DNA of 64,000 nucleotides, from assembly GCA_031286585.1 (NCBI GenBank), contig JAITUC010000038.1, forward strand, positions 310,001 through 374,000, in the 5' to 3' direction. This document shows, in pieces, positions 1 through 7,882 of the stretch (position 1 is the stretch's first letter; every line of letters starts with the position of its first letter). The notes beneath the pieces are model-generated. The model was given only the letters and a program-made list of their open reading frames with translations, searched no databases and was not told the origin of the DNA. The stretch comes from Delftia acidovorans (GTDB lineage: Bacteria; Pseudomonadota; Gammaproteobacteria; Burkholderiales; Burkholderiaceae_C). A program made the position numbers and the translations under genes.

Positions 1-106
1 AGACAATGAATGGCTGCACATGTTTTGCGGCGTTTGAGACACGCGACATGGCCACCCGGCCAGCGACACGCCGTAAAACCAGCGATTATATCCAACTTCC
101 TTTTCC

Positions 107-631
107 ATGCCTACCATTCGCTCAAGCCTGGACGGCGATCTTGCCGCCATCACCTCCATCTACCGCCACCACGTGCTGCACGGCACGGGCACGTTCGAGA
201 CCGAGCCACCAGCCGAATCCGACATGGCCACCCGCCGCGCGGACGTGCTGGCCAAGGGCCTGCCCTATCTGGTCGCCGTGGACGAACAGGGCCAGGTGCT
301 GGGCTTTGCCTATGCCAACTGGTTCAAGCCGCGCCCGGCCTATCGCTTCTCCGCCGAGGACTCCATCTACGTGCATGACGCGGCGCGCGGCCAGGGCGTG
401 GGCCGCCTGCTGCTCGATGCGCTGTCGCGCGAATGCGAGGCGGCCGGCGTGCGCAAGCTGCTGGCGGTGATCGGCGACTCGGCCAATGCCGGCTCCATCG
501 GCGTGCACCGCGCCGCAGGCTTCACCCCGGCGGGCACGCTGAGATCGATGGGCTGGAAGTTCGGCCGCTGGCTGGACATCGTTCTCATGGAGAAGACCCT
601 GGGAGACGGCGACCGCAGTTCGCCCGAATAA
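107..631 (+). CDS. GNAT N-acetyltransferase, phosphinothricin acetyltransferase-like
   Basis: A 174-residue single-domain GNAT protein that should transfer acetyl from acetyl-CoA to an amine. The order of elements fits the phosphinothricin/methionine-sulfone acetyltransferase branch: N-terminal IRxxxxxDxxAI, a central YxFSAEDSIYVH strand, the acetyl-CoA-binding loop ARGQGVGRLLLDAL and a late IGVHRAAGF segment. Length matches the family. The ATG at 107 begins right at the conserved MPxIR start. The next gene begins 7 bp after the stop. The true substrate cannot be read from sequence; free amino-acid analogues are the usual substrates of relatives. Confidence 0.9.
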   Translation: MPTIRSSLDGDLAAITSIYRHHVLHGTGTFETEPPAESDMATRRADVLAKGLPYLVAVDEQGQVLGFAYANWFKPRPAYRFSAEDSIYVHDAARGQGVGRLLLDALSRECEAAGVRKLLAVIGDSANAGSIGVHRAAGFTPAGTLRSMGWKFGRWLDIVLMEKTLGDGDRSSPE

Positions 632-638
632 TGGGCGA

Positions 639-1145
639 ATGAACCGACCCAGCACGCCTTTGCCTCAGTCCGCCCAAGCACAGCAGCGGGCCCCACGATC
701 CAAGAGCAAGACCCTGACGACCTGGCTGGCCTTCGTCGGCGGGCCGCTGGGGCTGCACCGCTTCTACCTGCATGGCTTCGGCGACTGGCTGGGCTGGCTG
801 CTGCCCGTGCCCACGGCGCTGGGCGTGTACGGCATCGAGCGCGTCCAGCAACTGGGGCAGGACGATCAGCTCAGCTGGCTGCTGATTCCGCTGTTGGGCT
901 TCACCATCGCCGGCTGCGCGCTGCGCGCCATCCTCTACGGGCTGACGGACACCGAAGCCTGGAACCGGCGCCACAACCCCGGCATTGACGCGCAGGCACC
1001 GGCCGGGCGCACGGGCTGGTCAACCATCTTTGCCATTGCGCTGTCCCTGATGCTGGGCGCAGCGGTTCTCATGGCCAGCATTGCCTACAGCTTCCAGCAC
1101 TACTTCGAGCACCAGGTGGAGGAGGCGCGCAAGATTTCGCAGTGA
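639..1145 (+). CDS. TM2 domain-containing membrane protein
   Basis: A 168-residue inner-membrane protein. The N-terminal 25 residues are polar. They are followed by a TM2-type hairpin with the signature GGPLGLHRFYLHGF (about residues 32-45), where the GxxGxHRFY turn joins hydrophobic helices, then further hydrophobic segments at about 85-105 and 127-150. The C-terminus is charged. TM2 proteins are widespread but have no settled biochemical role. It lies 7 bp after the acetyltransferase and has no clear Shine-Dalgarno sequence of its own, so it is probably translated by coupling. A strong bidirectional terminator follows. Confidence 0.8.
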   Translation: MNRPSTPLPQSAQAQQRAPRSKSKTLTTWLAFVGGPLGLHRFYLHGFGDWLGWLLPVPTALGVYGIERVQQLGQDDQLSWLLIPLLGFTIAGCALRAILYGLTDTEAWNRRHNPGIDAQAPAGRTGWSTIFAIALSLMLGAAVLMASIAYSFQHYFEHQVEEARKISQ

Positions 1146-1157
1146 AGGCGCGTGCCT

Positions 1158-1202
1158 CCCCCAAAAAGAAAGACCGCCATCGGCGGTCTTTCTTTTTGGG
1201 GG
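1158..1202. terminator. Bidirectional intrinsic terminator between the TM2 gene and pit
   Basis: A near-perfect inverted repeat with the core GACCGCC-ATC-GGCGGTC, flanked by A-rich and T-rich arms. A stem followed by a U-run therefore forms on both strands. It sits between two convergent genes and can end both transcripts. Confidence 0.9.
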
Positions 1203-1215
1203 CACTTGCCCTGGC

Positions 1216-2226
1216 TCAGTACAGCTGGAGGCTGATCCAGTAGGCAATGGAAGCCACGAAGGCGCTGGCAGGAATCGTCAGCACCCAGGCCCAGACGATG
1301 TTGCCCGCCACGCCCCAGCGCACGGCGCTGGCACGCTGGGTGGAACCCACGCCGACGATGGCCCCCGTGATGGTGTGCGTGGTCGAGACCGGTACGCCCA
1401 GGAAGGTCGCGAAGAACAGCGTCAGAGCGCCGCCGCTTTCGGCGCAAAAACCTCCCACGGGCTTGAGCTTGGTGATCTTCTGGCCCATGGTCTTGACGAT
1501 GCGCCATCCGCCGAACATGGTGCCCAGGCCGATGGCCAGGTAGCAGCTGACGATGGTCCACAGCGGCGGCTCCGCGTCGCCGGCATTGGCATAGCCGGTG
1601 GCGATCAGCAGCAGCCAGATGATGCCGATGGTCTTTTGCGCATCATTGCCGCCGTGGCCCAGGCTGTAGGCGCCAGCGGAGACCAGCTGCAGCCGGCGGA
1701 ACCAGCGGTCCACCCGGTTGGGAGCGGCGCGCCGGCAGATCCAGGCCACCAGCACCATCATCAGCGAGCCCAGCAGGTAGCCCAGCAGCGGCGAGACGAA
1801 GATGAAGGCCACGGTCTTCCAGATGCCGCTGGCGATCAGCGCGCCCGCGCCGGCCTTGGCGATCACGGCGCCCACGATGCCGCCGATCAGCGCATGCGAG
1901 GAGCTGCTGGGGATGCCGTAGTGCCAGGTGATCACGTTCCAGGCAATGGCGCCGACCAGGGCGCCGAAGACCACGTGCGTGTCCACGATGCCGGGCTGCA
2001 CGATCCCCTTGCCCACGGTGGCCGCCACGCTGAGATGAAAGACAAAGACCGCCACCACGTTGAAGAAGGCCGCGAAGGCCACGGCCTGCGTGGGCTTGAG
2101 CACGCCCGTGGAGACCACGGTGGCGATCGAGTTGGCAGCATCGTGGAAGCCGTTCATGAAGTCGAACAGCAAGGCCAGCACCACCAGCAGGATCACGACC
2201 CACAGGGCCGCTTGTACGGATTCCAT
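1216..2226 (-). CDS. pit: Inorganic phosphate transporter, PiT family
   Basis: A 336-residue polytopic inner-membrane protein that should import phosphate (or metal-phosphate) driven by the proton gradient. Both PiT signature repeats are present: an N-terminal FDFMNGFHDAANSIATVVSTG-type motif (about residues 22-42) and the second copy GHGGNDAQKTIG near residue 193, as expected for the inverted two-half fold. The length is typical of short bacterial PiT proteins, which lack the long cytoplasmic loop of E. coli PitA. The start is 22 bp downstream of the DUF47 gene stop, so the two form an operon. In known pairs the DUF47 protein modulates transport. Confidence 0.95.
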   Translation of the reverse strand: MESVQAALWVVILLVVLALLFDFMNGFHDAANSIATVVSTGVLKPTQAVAFAAFFNVVAVFVFHLSVAATVGKGIVQPGIVDTHVVFGALVGAIAWNVITWHYGIPSSSSHALIGGIVGAVIAKAGAGALIASGIWKTVAFIFVSPLLGYLLGSLMMVLVAWICRRAAPNRVDRWFRRLQLVSAGAYSLGHGGNDAQKTIGIIWLLLIATGYANAGDAEPPLWTIVSCYLAIGLGTMFGGWRIVKTMGQKITKLKPVGGFCAESGGALTLFFATFLGVPVSTTHTITGAIVGVGSTQRASAVRWGVAGNIVWAWVLTIPASAFVASIAYWISLQLY

Positions 2227-2248
2227 AACGAAACGACTCCGCGAGGGC

Positions 2249-2896
2249 TCAGGAATTCTCGAGGACGATGCCCTCGATCAGGTTGGCCACGTCCTCGCAG
2301 CGGTCGGTCACCGTCTCCAGCAGTTCGTAGATGGCCTTGAGCTTGATGACTTCGCGCACATCGGGCTCTTCGCGGAACAGCTTGCTCATGGCCGAGCGCA
2401 TCACGCGGTCGGCGTCCGATTCGAGGCGGTCGATTTCCTCGCAGGTCTTCATCGCCGCGTCCACCACCGACGGATCGGAGATGCGCGACAGCAGCTTGAC
2501 CGCATCGCGCAGCCGCTCGCAGCAGCGCACGCACAGGTCGGTCAGGCGCGTGATCTCGTCCGTCATGTGGCGCACGTCGTACAGCGCCATGGTCTCGGCC
2601 GAGTCCTGGATCAGGTCGGCCACGTCGTCCATGGTGTTGATCAGCGAGTGGATGTGCTCGCGGTCCAGCGGCGTGATGAAGGTCTTGTGCAGCGCCTTGG
2701 TGACGTCATGCGTCACGCGGTCGGCGGCACGCTCGGCGTTGTTCACGTCCTCGTTGTACTTCTCGCGAAGATGAGGATCGTTGTAGTTGGCGACAAGCTG
2801 CGAGAAGGCATGCGCGGCTTCGACGATGCGATCGGCATGCTGGTTGAACATCTCGAAGAAATTGCCTTCGCGTGGCAATAGTTTGCCAAAAAGCAT
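2249..2896 (-). CDS. DUF47 (PhoU-like) protein, PiT accessory
   Basis: A 215-residue, almost wholly alpha-helical protein of the DUF47/PhoU-like family. It begins with the family's typical LLPREGNFFEMFNQHA segment and contains the conserved EHIHSLINTMDDVADLIQD helix (about residues 80-99). DUF47 proteins are encoded next to PiT transporters and are thought to regulate them in the cytoplasm. A good ribosome-binding site (AAGGAG) lies just upstream of the ATG at 2896. It is the first gene of the DUF47-pit operon. No convincing Pho box was seen in the 140 bp upstream. Confidence 0.93.
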   Translation of the reverse strand: MLFGKLLPREGNFFEMFNQHADRIVEAAHAFSQLVANYNDPHLREKYNEDVNNAERAADRVTHDVTKALHKTFITPLDREHIHSLINTMDDVADLIQDSAETMALYDVRHMTDEITRLTDLCVRCCERLRDAVKLLSRISDPSVVDAAMKTCEEIDRLESDADRVMRSAMSKLFREEPDVREVIKLKAIYELLETVTDRCEDVANLIEGIVLENS

Positions 2897-3038
2897 GAAT
2901 GCTCCTTACCGGGAAAAGTGGGAACCAGGCGACTCACTGCGTCACATTGCGGATGCTTGGCATGGCTTCCCGGCTTGAACGGGGCGAAGTGTACCCTTGA
3001 GTCCCGAGCGCGTTTTTGCGCGCAAGCGCACCGTCCGG

Positions 3039-3401
3039 TCAGCCGCTGCGAAAAATAAAATACACGGCCCCCACCATGCACAGGCCGGCCCATAGGAAAT
3101 CCCATTTGAGGGGCTGGTTCAGGTAGAGCACGGCAAAAGGCGCGAAGACCGACAGCGTGATCACCTCCTGGATGATCTTGAGCTGCGCCACGCTGAACTG
3201 CGTATGGCCTATGCGGTTGGCGGGCACCTGCAGCAGGTACTCGAACAGCGCAATGCCCCAGCTGACAAGGGCTGCCACGTACCAGGGCGACGAGGCATGG
3301 TTCTTCAGGTGCCCATACCAGGCGAAGGTCATGAAGACATTGCTCATGGCCAGCAGAACCACGGTCTGCAGACCGACGGGGATGTGTTGGAGCCAGTTCA
3401 T
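3039..3401 (-). CDS. DMT family protein (DUF486/DMT_6), small membrane protein
   Basis: A 120-residue protein with four predicted membrane helices, matching the short DMT_6 (DUF486) family. Conserved features are the early VLLAMSNVFMTFAWYGHLK segment, YLLQVPANRIGH in the middle and a final GLCMVGAVYFIF helix. Function is unknown; the family resembles half-size drug/metabolite transporters that dimerise. The internal ATG at 3401 was chosen over an upstream in-frame start because the family begins at MNW and the extra 26 residues are not membrane-like. It is transcribed toward the DUF47-pit operon. Confidence 0.88.
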   Translation of the reverse strand: MNWLQHIPVGLQTVVLLAMSNVFMTFAWYGHLKNHASSPWYVAALVSWGIALFEYLLQVPANRIGHTQFSVAQLKIIQEVITLSVFAPFAVLYLNQPLKWDFLWAGLCMVGAVYFIFRSG

Positions 3402-3652
3402 GTGAGATGCGCCCGGTGCTGGAAGGCCTGAATTATCGCGCCCGCAGCGCCAGAAACCGTATTTTCGATTTCTTTCCAAAAATTGCCTTTTTGCGCGAAT
3501 TTTCTCGAAAAACCTGCTTCATCGCACAGATACGCAACATCCCGCATCGATAGGCATTCGACGAATCTTCATCAAATCGTCATATTTTTGCCATATCCCG
3601 TCGATGGCGCGGGACATTCCAGCGGCCTTTGCGCAGGCGGCGACACCGGAAC

Positions 3653-4399
3653 TCACTCGCCCAGGTAGGCGGCTCGCACGCGCGGATCGCTGAGCAGGGT
3701 CTGGCCGGGCCCGGTCATGGTGATCAGGCCGGACTCCATCACATATCCGCGATCGGCCAGCGCCAGCGCACGGCTGGCGTTCTGCTCCACCAGCACCAGT
3801 GTCACGCCCAGCGCGTGCACATCGCGCACCACCTCGAAGATCTTGTCCACCATGATGGGCGACAGGCCCATGGAGGGCTCGTCCAGCAGCAGCACCTTGG
3901 GCTGGCTCATCAGGGCGCGCGCCATGGCCAGCATCTGCTGCTCGCCACCCGACATGGTGCCGGCCAGCTGGTCGCGGCGCTCCTTCAGGCGCGGGAAGAT
4001 GCCGAACATGCGCTCGATGTCGGCGGCAATGCCGGCCTTGTCGTTGCGCGTGTAGGCGCCCATGAGCAGGTTCTCGGTGATGGTCATGCGCGCGAACACG
4101 CCGCGCCCCTCCGGCACCATGACCAGGCCCTGGGCCACCAGATCCCAGGCGCCCACGTTGCGGATGCTGCGGCCCAGGTAGTGCACGTCGCCGTCCGCCA
4201 TCTGCAGGCTGCGCGTGACGGCCTTCATGGTCGTGGTCTTGCCGGCACCGTTGGAGCCGATCAGCGAGACCAGCTCGCCCTGGCGGACCTCGAAGTCCAC
4301 GCCCTTGACGGCCTGTATGCCGCCATAGGCCACCTTCAGCCCCTGGACCTTCAACAGAACCGGCGCGGACACGCCCTTGTCTTGCACTTGCTCACCCAT
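3653..4399 (-). CDS. livF: Branched-chain amino-acid ABC transporter, ATP-binding protein LivF
   Basis: A 248-residue ABC ATPase. Walker A is GSNGAGKTTT (about residue 43), the Q-loop region is followed by the signature MSGGEQQMLAMARAL, and Walker B is VLLLDEPSMGLSP. The short form without a C-terminal extension and the MSGGEQQ signature are typical of LivF. It pairs with LivG to power uptake of Leu/Ile/Val or related compounds across the inner membrane. It is the last gene of livHMGF, and its ATG is only 3 bp beyond the livG stop. No clear intrinsic terminator was seen in the 250 bp downstream. Confidence 0.95.
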   Translation of the reverse strand: MGEQVQDKGVSAPVLLKVQGLKVAYGGIQAVKGVDFEVRQGELVSLIGSNGAGKTTTMKAVTRSLQMADGDVHYLGRSIRNVGAWDLVAQGLVMVPEGRGVFARMTITENLLMGAYTRNDKAGIAADIERMFGIFPRLKERRDQLAGTMSGGEQQMLAMARALMSQPKVLLLDEPSMGLSPIMVDKIFEVVRDVHALGVTLVLVEQNASRALALADRGYVMESGLITMTGPGQTLLSDPRVRAAYLGE

Positions 4400-4402
4400 G
4401 GT

Positions 4403-5197
4403 TCAGTGTCCTCCGGTTCCCAGATAGGCTTCGATCACCTTGTCGTTCTTCTGCACCTCGGCCGGCGTGCCTTCGGCGATGGGCTTGCCATAGTCCAGCA
4501 CGGTGACGCGATCGCACAGGCCCATGACCAGCTTCACATCGTGCTCGATCAGCAAGATGGTGCGCTGGTCGCGGCGGATGCGGTCGATCAGCTCGCGCAG
4601 CTGCACCTTCTCGGTGGCATTCATGCCGGCGGCAGGCTCGTCCAGCGCGATCAGTTGCGGGTCGGTGGCCAGCGCACGCGCGATCTCCAGGCGGCGCTGG
4701 TCGCCGTAGCTCAGCGTACGGGCCTTGAAGTCGGCGTATTTGGAAATCCCCACGTAGTCCAGCAGTTCGTGGGCCCGCGCACGGATCGCGGCCTCCTCGG
4801 CCTTGAAGCCGGGCGTGCGGAACACCGCGCCGATCAGGCCCGAATGCGTGCGCACATGGCGCCCGACCATCACGTTCTCCAGCGCCGTCATCTCGGCGAA
4901 CAGCCGGATGTTCTGGAAGGTGCGCGCAATGCCGGCCTTGGCCACCTTGTGCACGGCCGAGGGCTCGTAGGCCTTGCCGGCCAGCTCGAAGCGGCCGCTG
5001 TCGGGCGTGTAAAGGCCCGTGATCACGTTGAAGAAAGTGGTCTTGCCCGCGCCGTTGGGACCGATCAGGCCATAGACCTGGCCACGGCCAATGGTCATGC
5101 CCACATCGGACAGGGCCTGCAGTCCGCCAAAGCGCTTGGAAATACCCGACACCCTGAGCACCGGGGCGCTGGAACTGTTGTCTGCCGTGTTCGCCAT
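4403..5197 (-). CDS. livG: Branched-chain amino-acid ABC transporter, ATP-binding protein LivG
   Basis: A 264-residue ABC ATPase with Walker A GPNGAGKTTFFN, signature LSYGDQRRLEIARAL and Walker B LIALDEPAAGMN. It ends with the IAEGTPAEVQKN and EAYLG segment typical of LivG, which helps couple to LivM. The ATG at 5197 is preferred because GGAG lies 9 bases upstream; in-frame starts further upstream reach into the livM stop region. It sits between livM and livF in a tightly spaced operon and forms a heterodimer with LivF. Confidence 0.94.
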   Translation of the reverse strand: MANTADNSSSAPVLRVSGISKRFGGLQALSDVGMTIGRGQVYGLIGPNGAGKTTFFNVITGLYTPDSGRFELAGKAYEPSAVHKVAKAGIARTFQNIRLFAEMTALENVMVGRHVRTHSGLIGAVFRTPGFKAEEAAIRARAHELLDYVGISKYADFKARTLSYGDQRRLEIARALATDPQLIALDEPAAGMNATEKVQLRELIDRIRRDQRTILLIEHDVKLVMGLCDRVTVLDYGKPIAEGTPAEVQKNDKVIEAYLGTGGH

Positions 5198-5214
5198 CTG
5201 CGGTTTCTCCATGC

Positions 5215-6294
5215 TCAGGACTGGTGCGGCAGGTTCTTGCCATGCTCGGGCGACGGCCACAGGCCGCGCGGACGCATCAGCATGATGACGATCATGGCCA
5301 GCGCGATCAGCAGCTGGCGCAGGATGGAGGCGTCAAGCCGCCCGTCGGTCATCTGCTGCAAGGGACCGGCCACATAGCGCAGCACTTCGGGCAGGGCCGA
5401 CAGCAGCACCGCCCCCAGGATCACGCCCGGCAAATGGCCCAGGCCGCCCAGCACCACCATGGCCACGATCATGATGGACTCCATGAGGCTGAAGGACTCG
5501 GGCGAGACGAAGCCCTGGAAGGCCGCGAACATGGCGCCCGAGACACCGCCGAAGGAGGCGCCCATGCCGAAGGCCAGCAGCTTCATGTTGCGCGTGTTGA
5601 TGCCCATGGCCTTGGCGGCGATCTCGTCCTCGCGGATGGCCATCCAGGCGCGGCCGATGCGCGAGTCCTGAAGGCGCCAGCAGATCACGATGCTGACCAG
5701 CACCAGGAAGAGGAACAGGTAGTAGTACAGCGTGACCGAGCTGATGTCGTAGCCGAAGATCTCCTGGCGCTTGGCCAGGTCCAGGCCCAGGATCTTCACC
5801 GAGTCGATCTGGCCTATGCCCTTGGGGCCGTTGGTGATGTTGACCGGCTGGTCCAGGTTGTTCATGAAGATGCGGATGATCTCGCCGAAGCCCAGCGTGA
5901 CGATGGCCAGGTAGTCCCCGCGCAGCTTGAGCACCGGGATGCCCAGCAGTATCCCCGTGATGCCCGCCAGCAGCGCCGCCAGCGGTATCACCAGCCAGAT
6001 GGAGGTATGCAGCCCGTCAGGGAACAAGGCGGCAAAGCCCTCGAAGGTGTCCGCCAGGTGCGGCGAGGCCATCAGCGCGAACATGTACGCGCCCACGGCG
6101 TAGAAGGCCACGTAGCCCAGGTCCAGCAGGCCGGCATAGCCCACCACCACGTTCAGGCCCAGCGCCAGCAGCACATAGAGCAGGGCCAGGTCGGCGATGC
6201 GCACCCAGGCATTGCCGAAGTACTGCAGCACCAGCGGCAGCACCATGAGCGCCAGGCCGCCCAGAATCCATTGCACGGTCTTCTTGCTGTTCAT
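5215..6294 (-). CDS. livM: Branched-chain amino-acid ABC transporter permease LivM
   Basis: A 359-residue polytopic inner-membrane permease. It carries the LivM pattern: an N-terminal helix, the conserved LNVVVGYAGLLDLGYVAFYAVGAY segment split over two helices, and the coupling-loop motif RIGRAWMAIREDEIAAKAMGI that contacts the ATPases. The ATG at 6294 follows a GGAGA ribosome-binding site; an upstream in-frame start would overlap livH and lacks such a site. It works with LivH as the transmembrane pair. Confidence 0.95.
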   Translation of the reverse strand: MNSKKTVQWILGGLALMVLPLVLQYFGNAWVRIADLALLYVLLALGLNVVVGYAGLLDLGYVAFYAVGAYMFALMASPHLADTFEGFAALFPDGLHTSIWLVIPLAALLAGITGILLGIPVLKLRGDYLAIVTLGFGEIIRIFMNNLDQPVNITNGPKGIGQIDSVKILGLDLAKRQEIFGYDISSVTLYYYLFLFLVLVSIVICWRLQDSRIGRAWMAIREDEIAAKAMGINTRNMKLLAFGMGASFGGVSGAMFAAFQGFVSPESFSLMESIMIVAMVVLGGLGHLPGVILGAVLLSALPEVLRYVAGPLQQMTDGRLDASILRQLLIALAMIVIMLMRPRGLWPSPEHGKNLPHQS

Positions 6295-6304
6295 GCGGGT
6301 CTCC

Positions 6305-7234
6305 TCAGGCGCGGTCGGCCACACGCTCACCCAGCAGGCCCGAGGGGCGCAGCGTCAGGATGATGATGAGCACGATGAAGGCGAAGATGTCGGTGTAGTG
6401 GCTGCCCAATACGCCGCCCGTGAGGTCGCCGATGTAGCCCGAGCCTATGGACTCGATCAGCCCCAGCAGCATGGCGCCGACCACGGCGCCGGCCAGGTTG
6501 CCGATGCCGCCGAACACGGCCGCCGTGAAGGCCTTGAGCCCCGGCAGAAAGCCCATGGTGTGGTGGGCCGTGCCGTAGTTGGAGGCGTACATGATGCCCG
6601 CGATGGCCGCCAGCACGGCGCCGATGATGAAGGTGGCCGAGATCACCACGTCGGGCTTGACGCCCATCAAGGCCGCCACGCGCGGATTCTCGGCCGTGGC
6701 CCGCATGGCGCGCCCGAGCTTGGTGTAGTTGACCAGATAGGTCAGCGAGGCCAGCGCGATCGCCGTGACCACCAGCACCAGGATCTGGGTGGGCGTGATC
6801 ACCGCCGTGCCGATCTCGAAGGGCGTGCTGGGCATCAGCGTGGGGTAGGCCTTGTAGTTGGGCTTCCAGATGATCATGGCCAGGGTCTGCAGCAGCAGCG
6901 AGACGCCGATGGCCGTGATCAGCGGCGCCAGGCGCGGGCTGTTGCGCAGGCGGCGGTAGGCCACTTTCTCGATCACGAAATTCAGTGCCGCGGCCACCAC
7001 ACAGGCGATCACGGTCGCCAGCAGCAGGATCAGCCAGCCCGGCGCGCCAGGCATGGCCTCCTGCATCAGGCCTATGCAGCTCCAGCTGGTCAGCGCACCG
7101 ACCATGAGCACTTCGCCATGCGCGAAGTTGATGAGCTGGATGATGCCGTACACCATGGTGTAGCCCAGGGCGATCAAGGCATACATGCTGCCCAGGACCA
7201 ATCCGTTGATGACCTGCTGAAGCAGTATGTCCAT
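6305..7234 (-). CDS. livH: Branched-chain amino-acid ABC transporter permease LivH
   Basis: A 309-residue polytopic permease with the LivH signature near the N-terminus (NGLVLGSMYALIALGYTMVYG) and the cytoplasmic coupling loop GRAMRATAENPRVAALMGV. The ATG at 7234 has GGGGAG about 10 bases upstream and gives the family's usual MDxLLQQxxNGL start. It is the first gene of livHMGF. The usual livK/livJ binding-protein gene is absent: upstream lies a 300-bp gap and then an unrelated gene on the other strand. The importer must therefore use a binding protein encoded elsewhere. Confidence 0.95.
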   Translation of the reverse strand: MDILLQQVINGLVLGSMYALIALGYTMVYGIIQLINFAHGEVLMVGALTSWSCIGLMQEAMPGAPGWLILLLATVIACVVAAALNFVIEKVAYRRLRNSPRLAPLITAIGVSLLLQTLAMIIWKPNYKAYPTLMPSTPFEIGTAVITPTQILVLVVTAIALASLTYLVNYTKLGRAMRATAENPRVAALMGVKPDVVISATFIIGAVLAAIAGIMYASNYGTAHHTMGFLPGLKAFTAAVFGGIGNLAGAVVGAMLLGLIESIGSGYIGDLTGGVLGSHYTDIFAFIVLIIILTLRPSGLLGERVADRA

Positions 7235-7534
7235 ATGCGCTCTCCCCTTTCGTCCAGGATGGAGACATTCAGCGTGCCTCGCATCCAAACGAACGGAGCC
7301 AGCAATGCCATGGTGGTGGAAGCTCTCCCGCCGCATCCTGGCTTGTGGCCCGGAAACCGCAGGGGATTGGCGATTCTAGGCACCCCCCGGTGGCCCGCAA
7401 CGCCTTGTTGCAGGGGGGTTTTCCGAGGCTTTACAAGCGAAACGCTCTTATGTAGCACTGCAGCAATTTGCCGGGGAGCCGATGAACTCCTACCATCGGA
7501 AAAGCGGCCTGCCCCGGGCCACGGAGACCCTTCG
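7235..7534. other. 300-bp divergent intergenic region upstream of livH and the GFA-family gene
   Basis: This spacer must hold the promoters of livHMGF (minus) and the GFA/UDG pair (plus). A G/C stem (7383-7388 with 7413-7418) encloses a second small stem (7397-7401 with 7407-7411) and is followed on the plus strand by TTTT. No strong sigma-70 promoter could be assigned with confidence, and no small gene was recognised. Confidence 0.5.
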
Positions 7535-7882
7535 ATGAAATACCACGGCAGCTGCCACTGCGGCGGCATCGCTTTCGATGTGGAAGGCGAACTCACCCAG
7601 GCCATGGCCTGCAACTGCTCCATCTGCACGCGCAAGGGCGCCCTCATGTGGTTCGTTCCCAGGGAACAGCTGCAACTGGAGACGCCCGAAGAACAGATGC
7701 GGACCTACACCTTCAACCGGCACCTGATCCAGCACCGCTTCTGTCCGACCTGTGGCATCCACCCGTTCGGCGAGGCCATCGATCCCCAGGGCCGGCACAT
7801 GGCGGCCGTCAACGTGCGCTGCCTGGAGGGCGTGGACCCCGAGGCGCTGCGCATCACGCGCTACGACGGGCGGTCGGCCTGA
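7535..7882 (+). CDS. GFA/CENP-V family zinc protein
   Basis: A 115-residue protein of the glutathione-dependent formaldehyde-activating (GFA, CENP-V) fold. The zinc ligands are clear: SCHCGG at residues 6-11, CNCSIC at about 28-33 and FCPTCGIHPF near residue 70. The family binds zinc through these cysteines and includes GSH-formaldehyde adduct lyases, but most bacterial members have unproved roles. The ATG at 7535 gives the classic MKYHGSCHCG start. Its TGA stop overlaps the probable CTG start of the next gene, so the two are likely co-translated. Confidence 0.92.
   Translation: MKYHGSCHCGGIAFDVEGELTQAMACNCSICTRKGALMWFVPREQLQLETPEEQMRTYTFNRHLIQHRFCPTCGIHPFGEAIDPQGRHMAAVNVRCLEGVDPEALRITRYDGRSA

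Noticed and set aside
2897..3038. A Pho box upstream of the DUF47-pit operon
   Set aside because: Only weak partial matches to the tandem CTGTCAT pattern were seen.
3402..3652. A small protein-coding gene in the space before the DMT_6 gene
   Set aside because: The only open frame (about 60 codons) has no ribosome-binding site and no recognisable sequence features.
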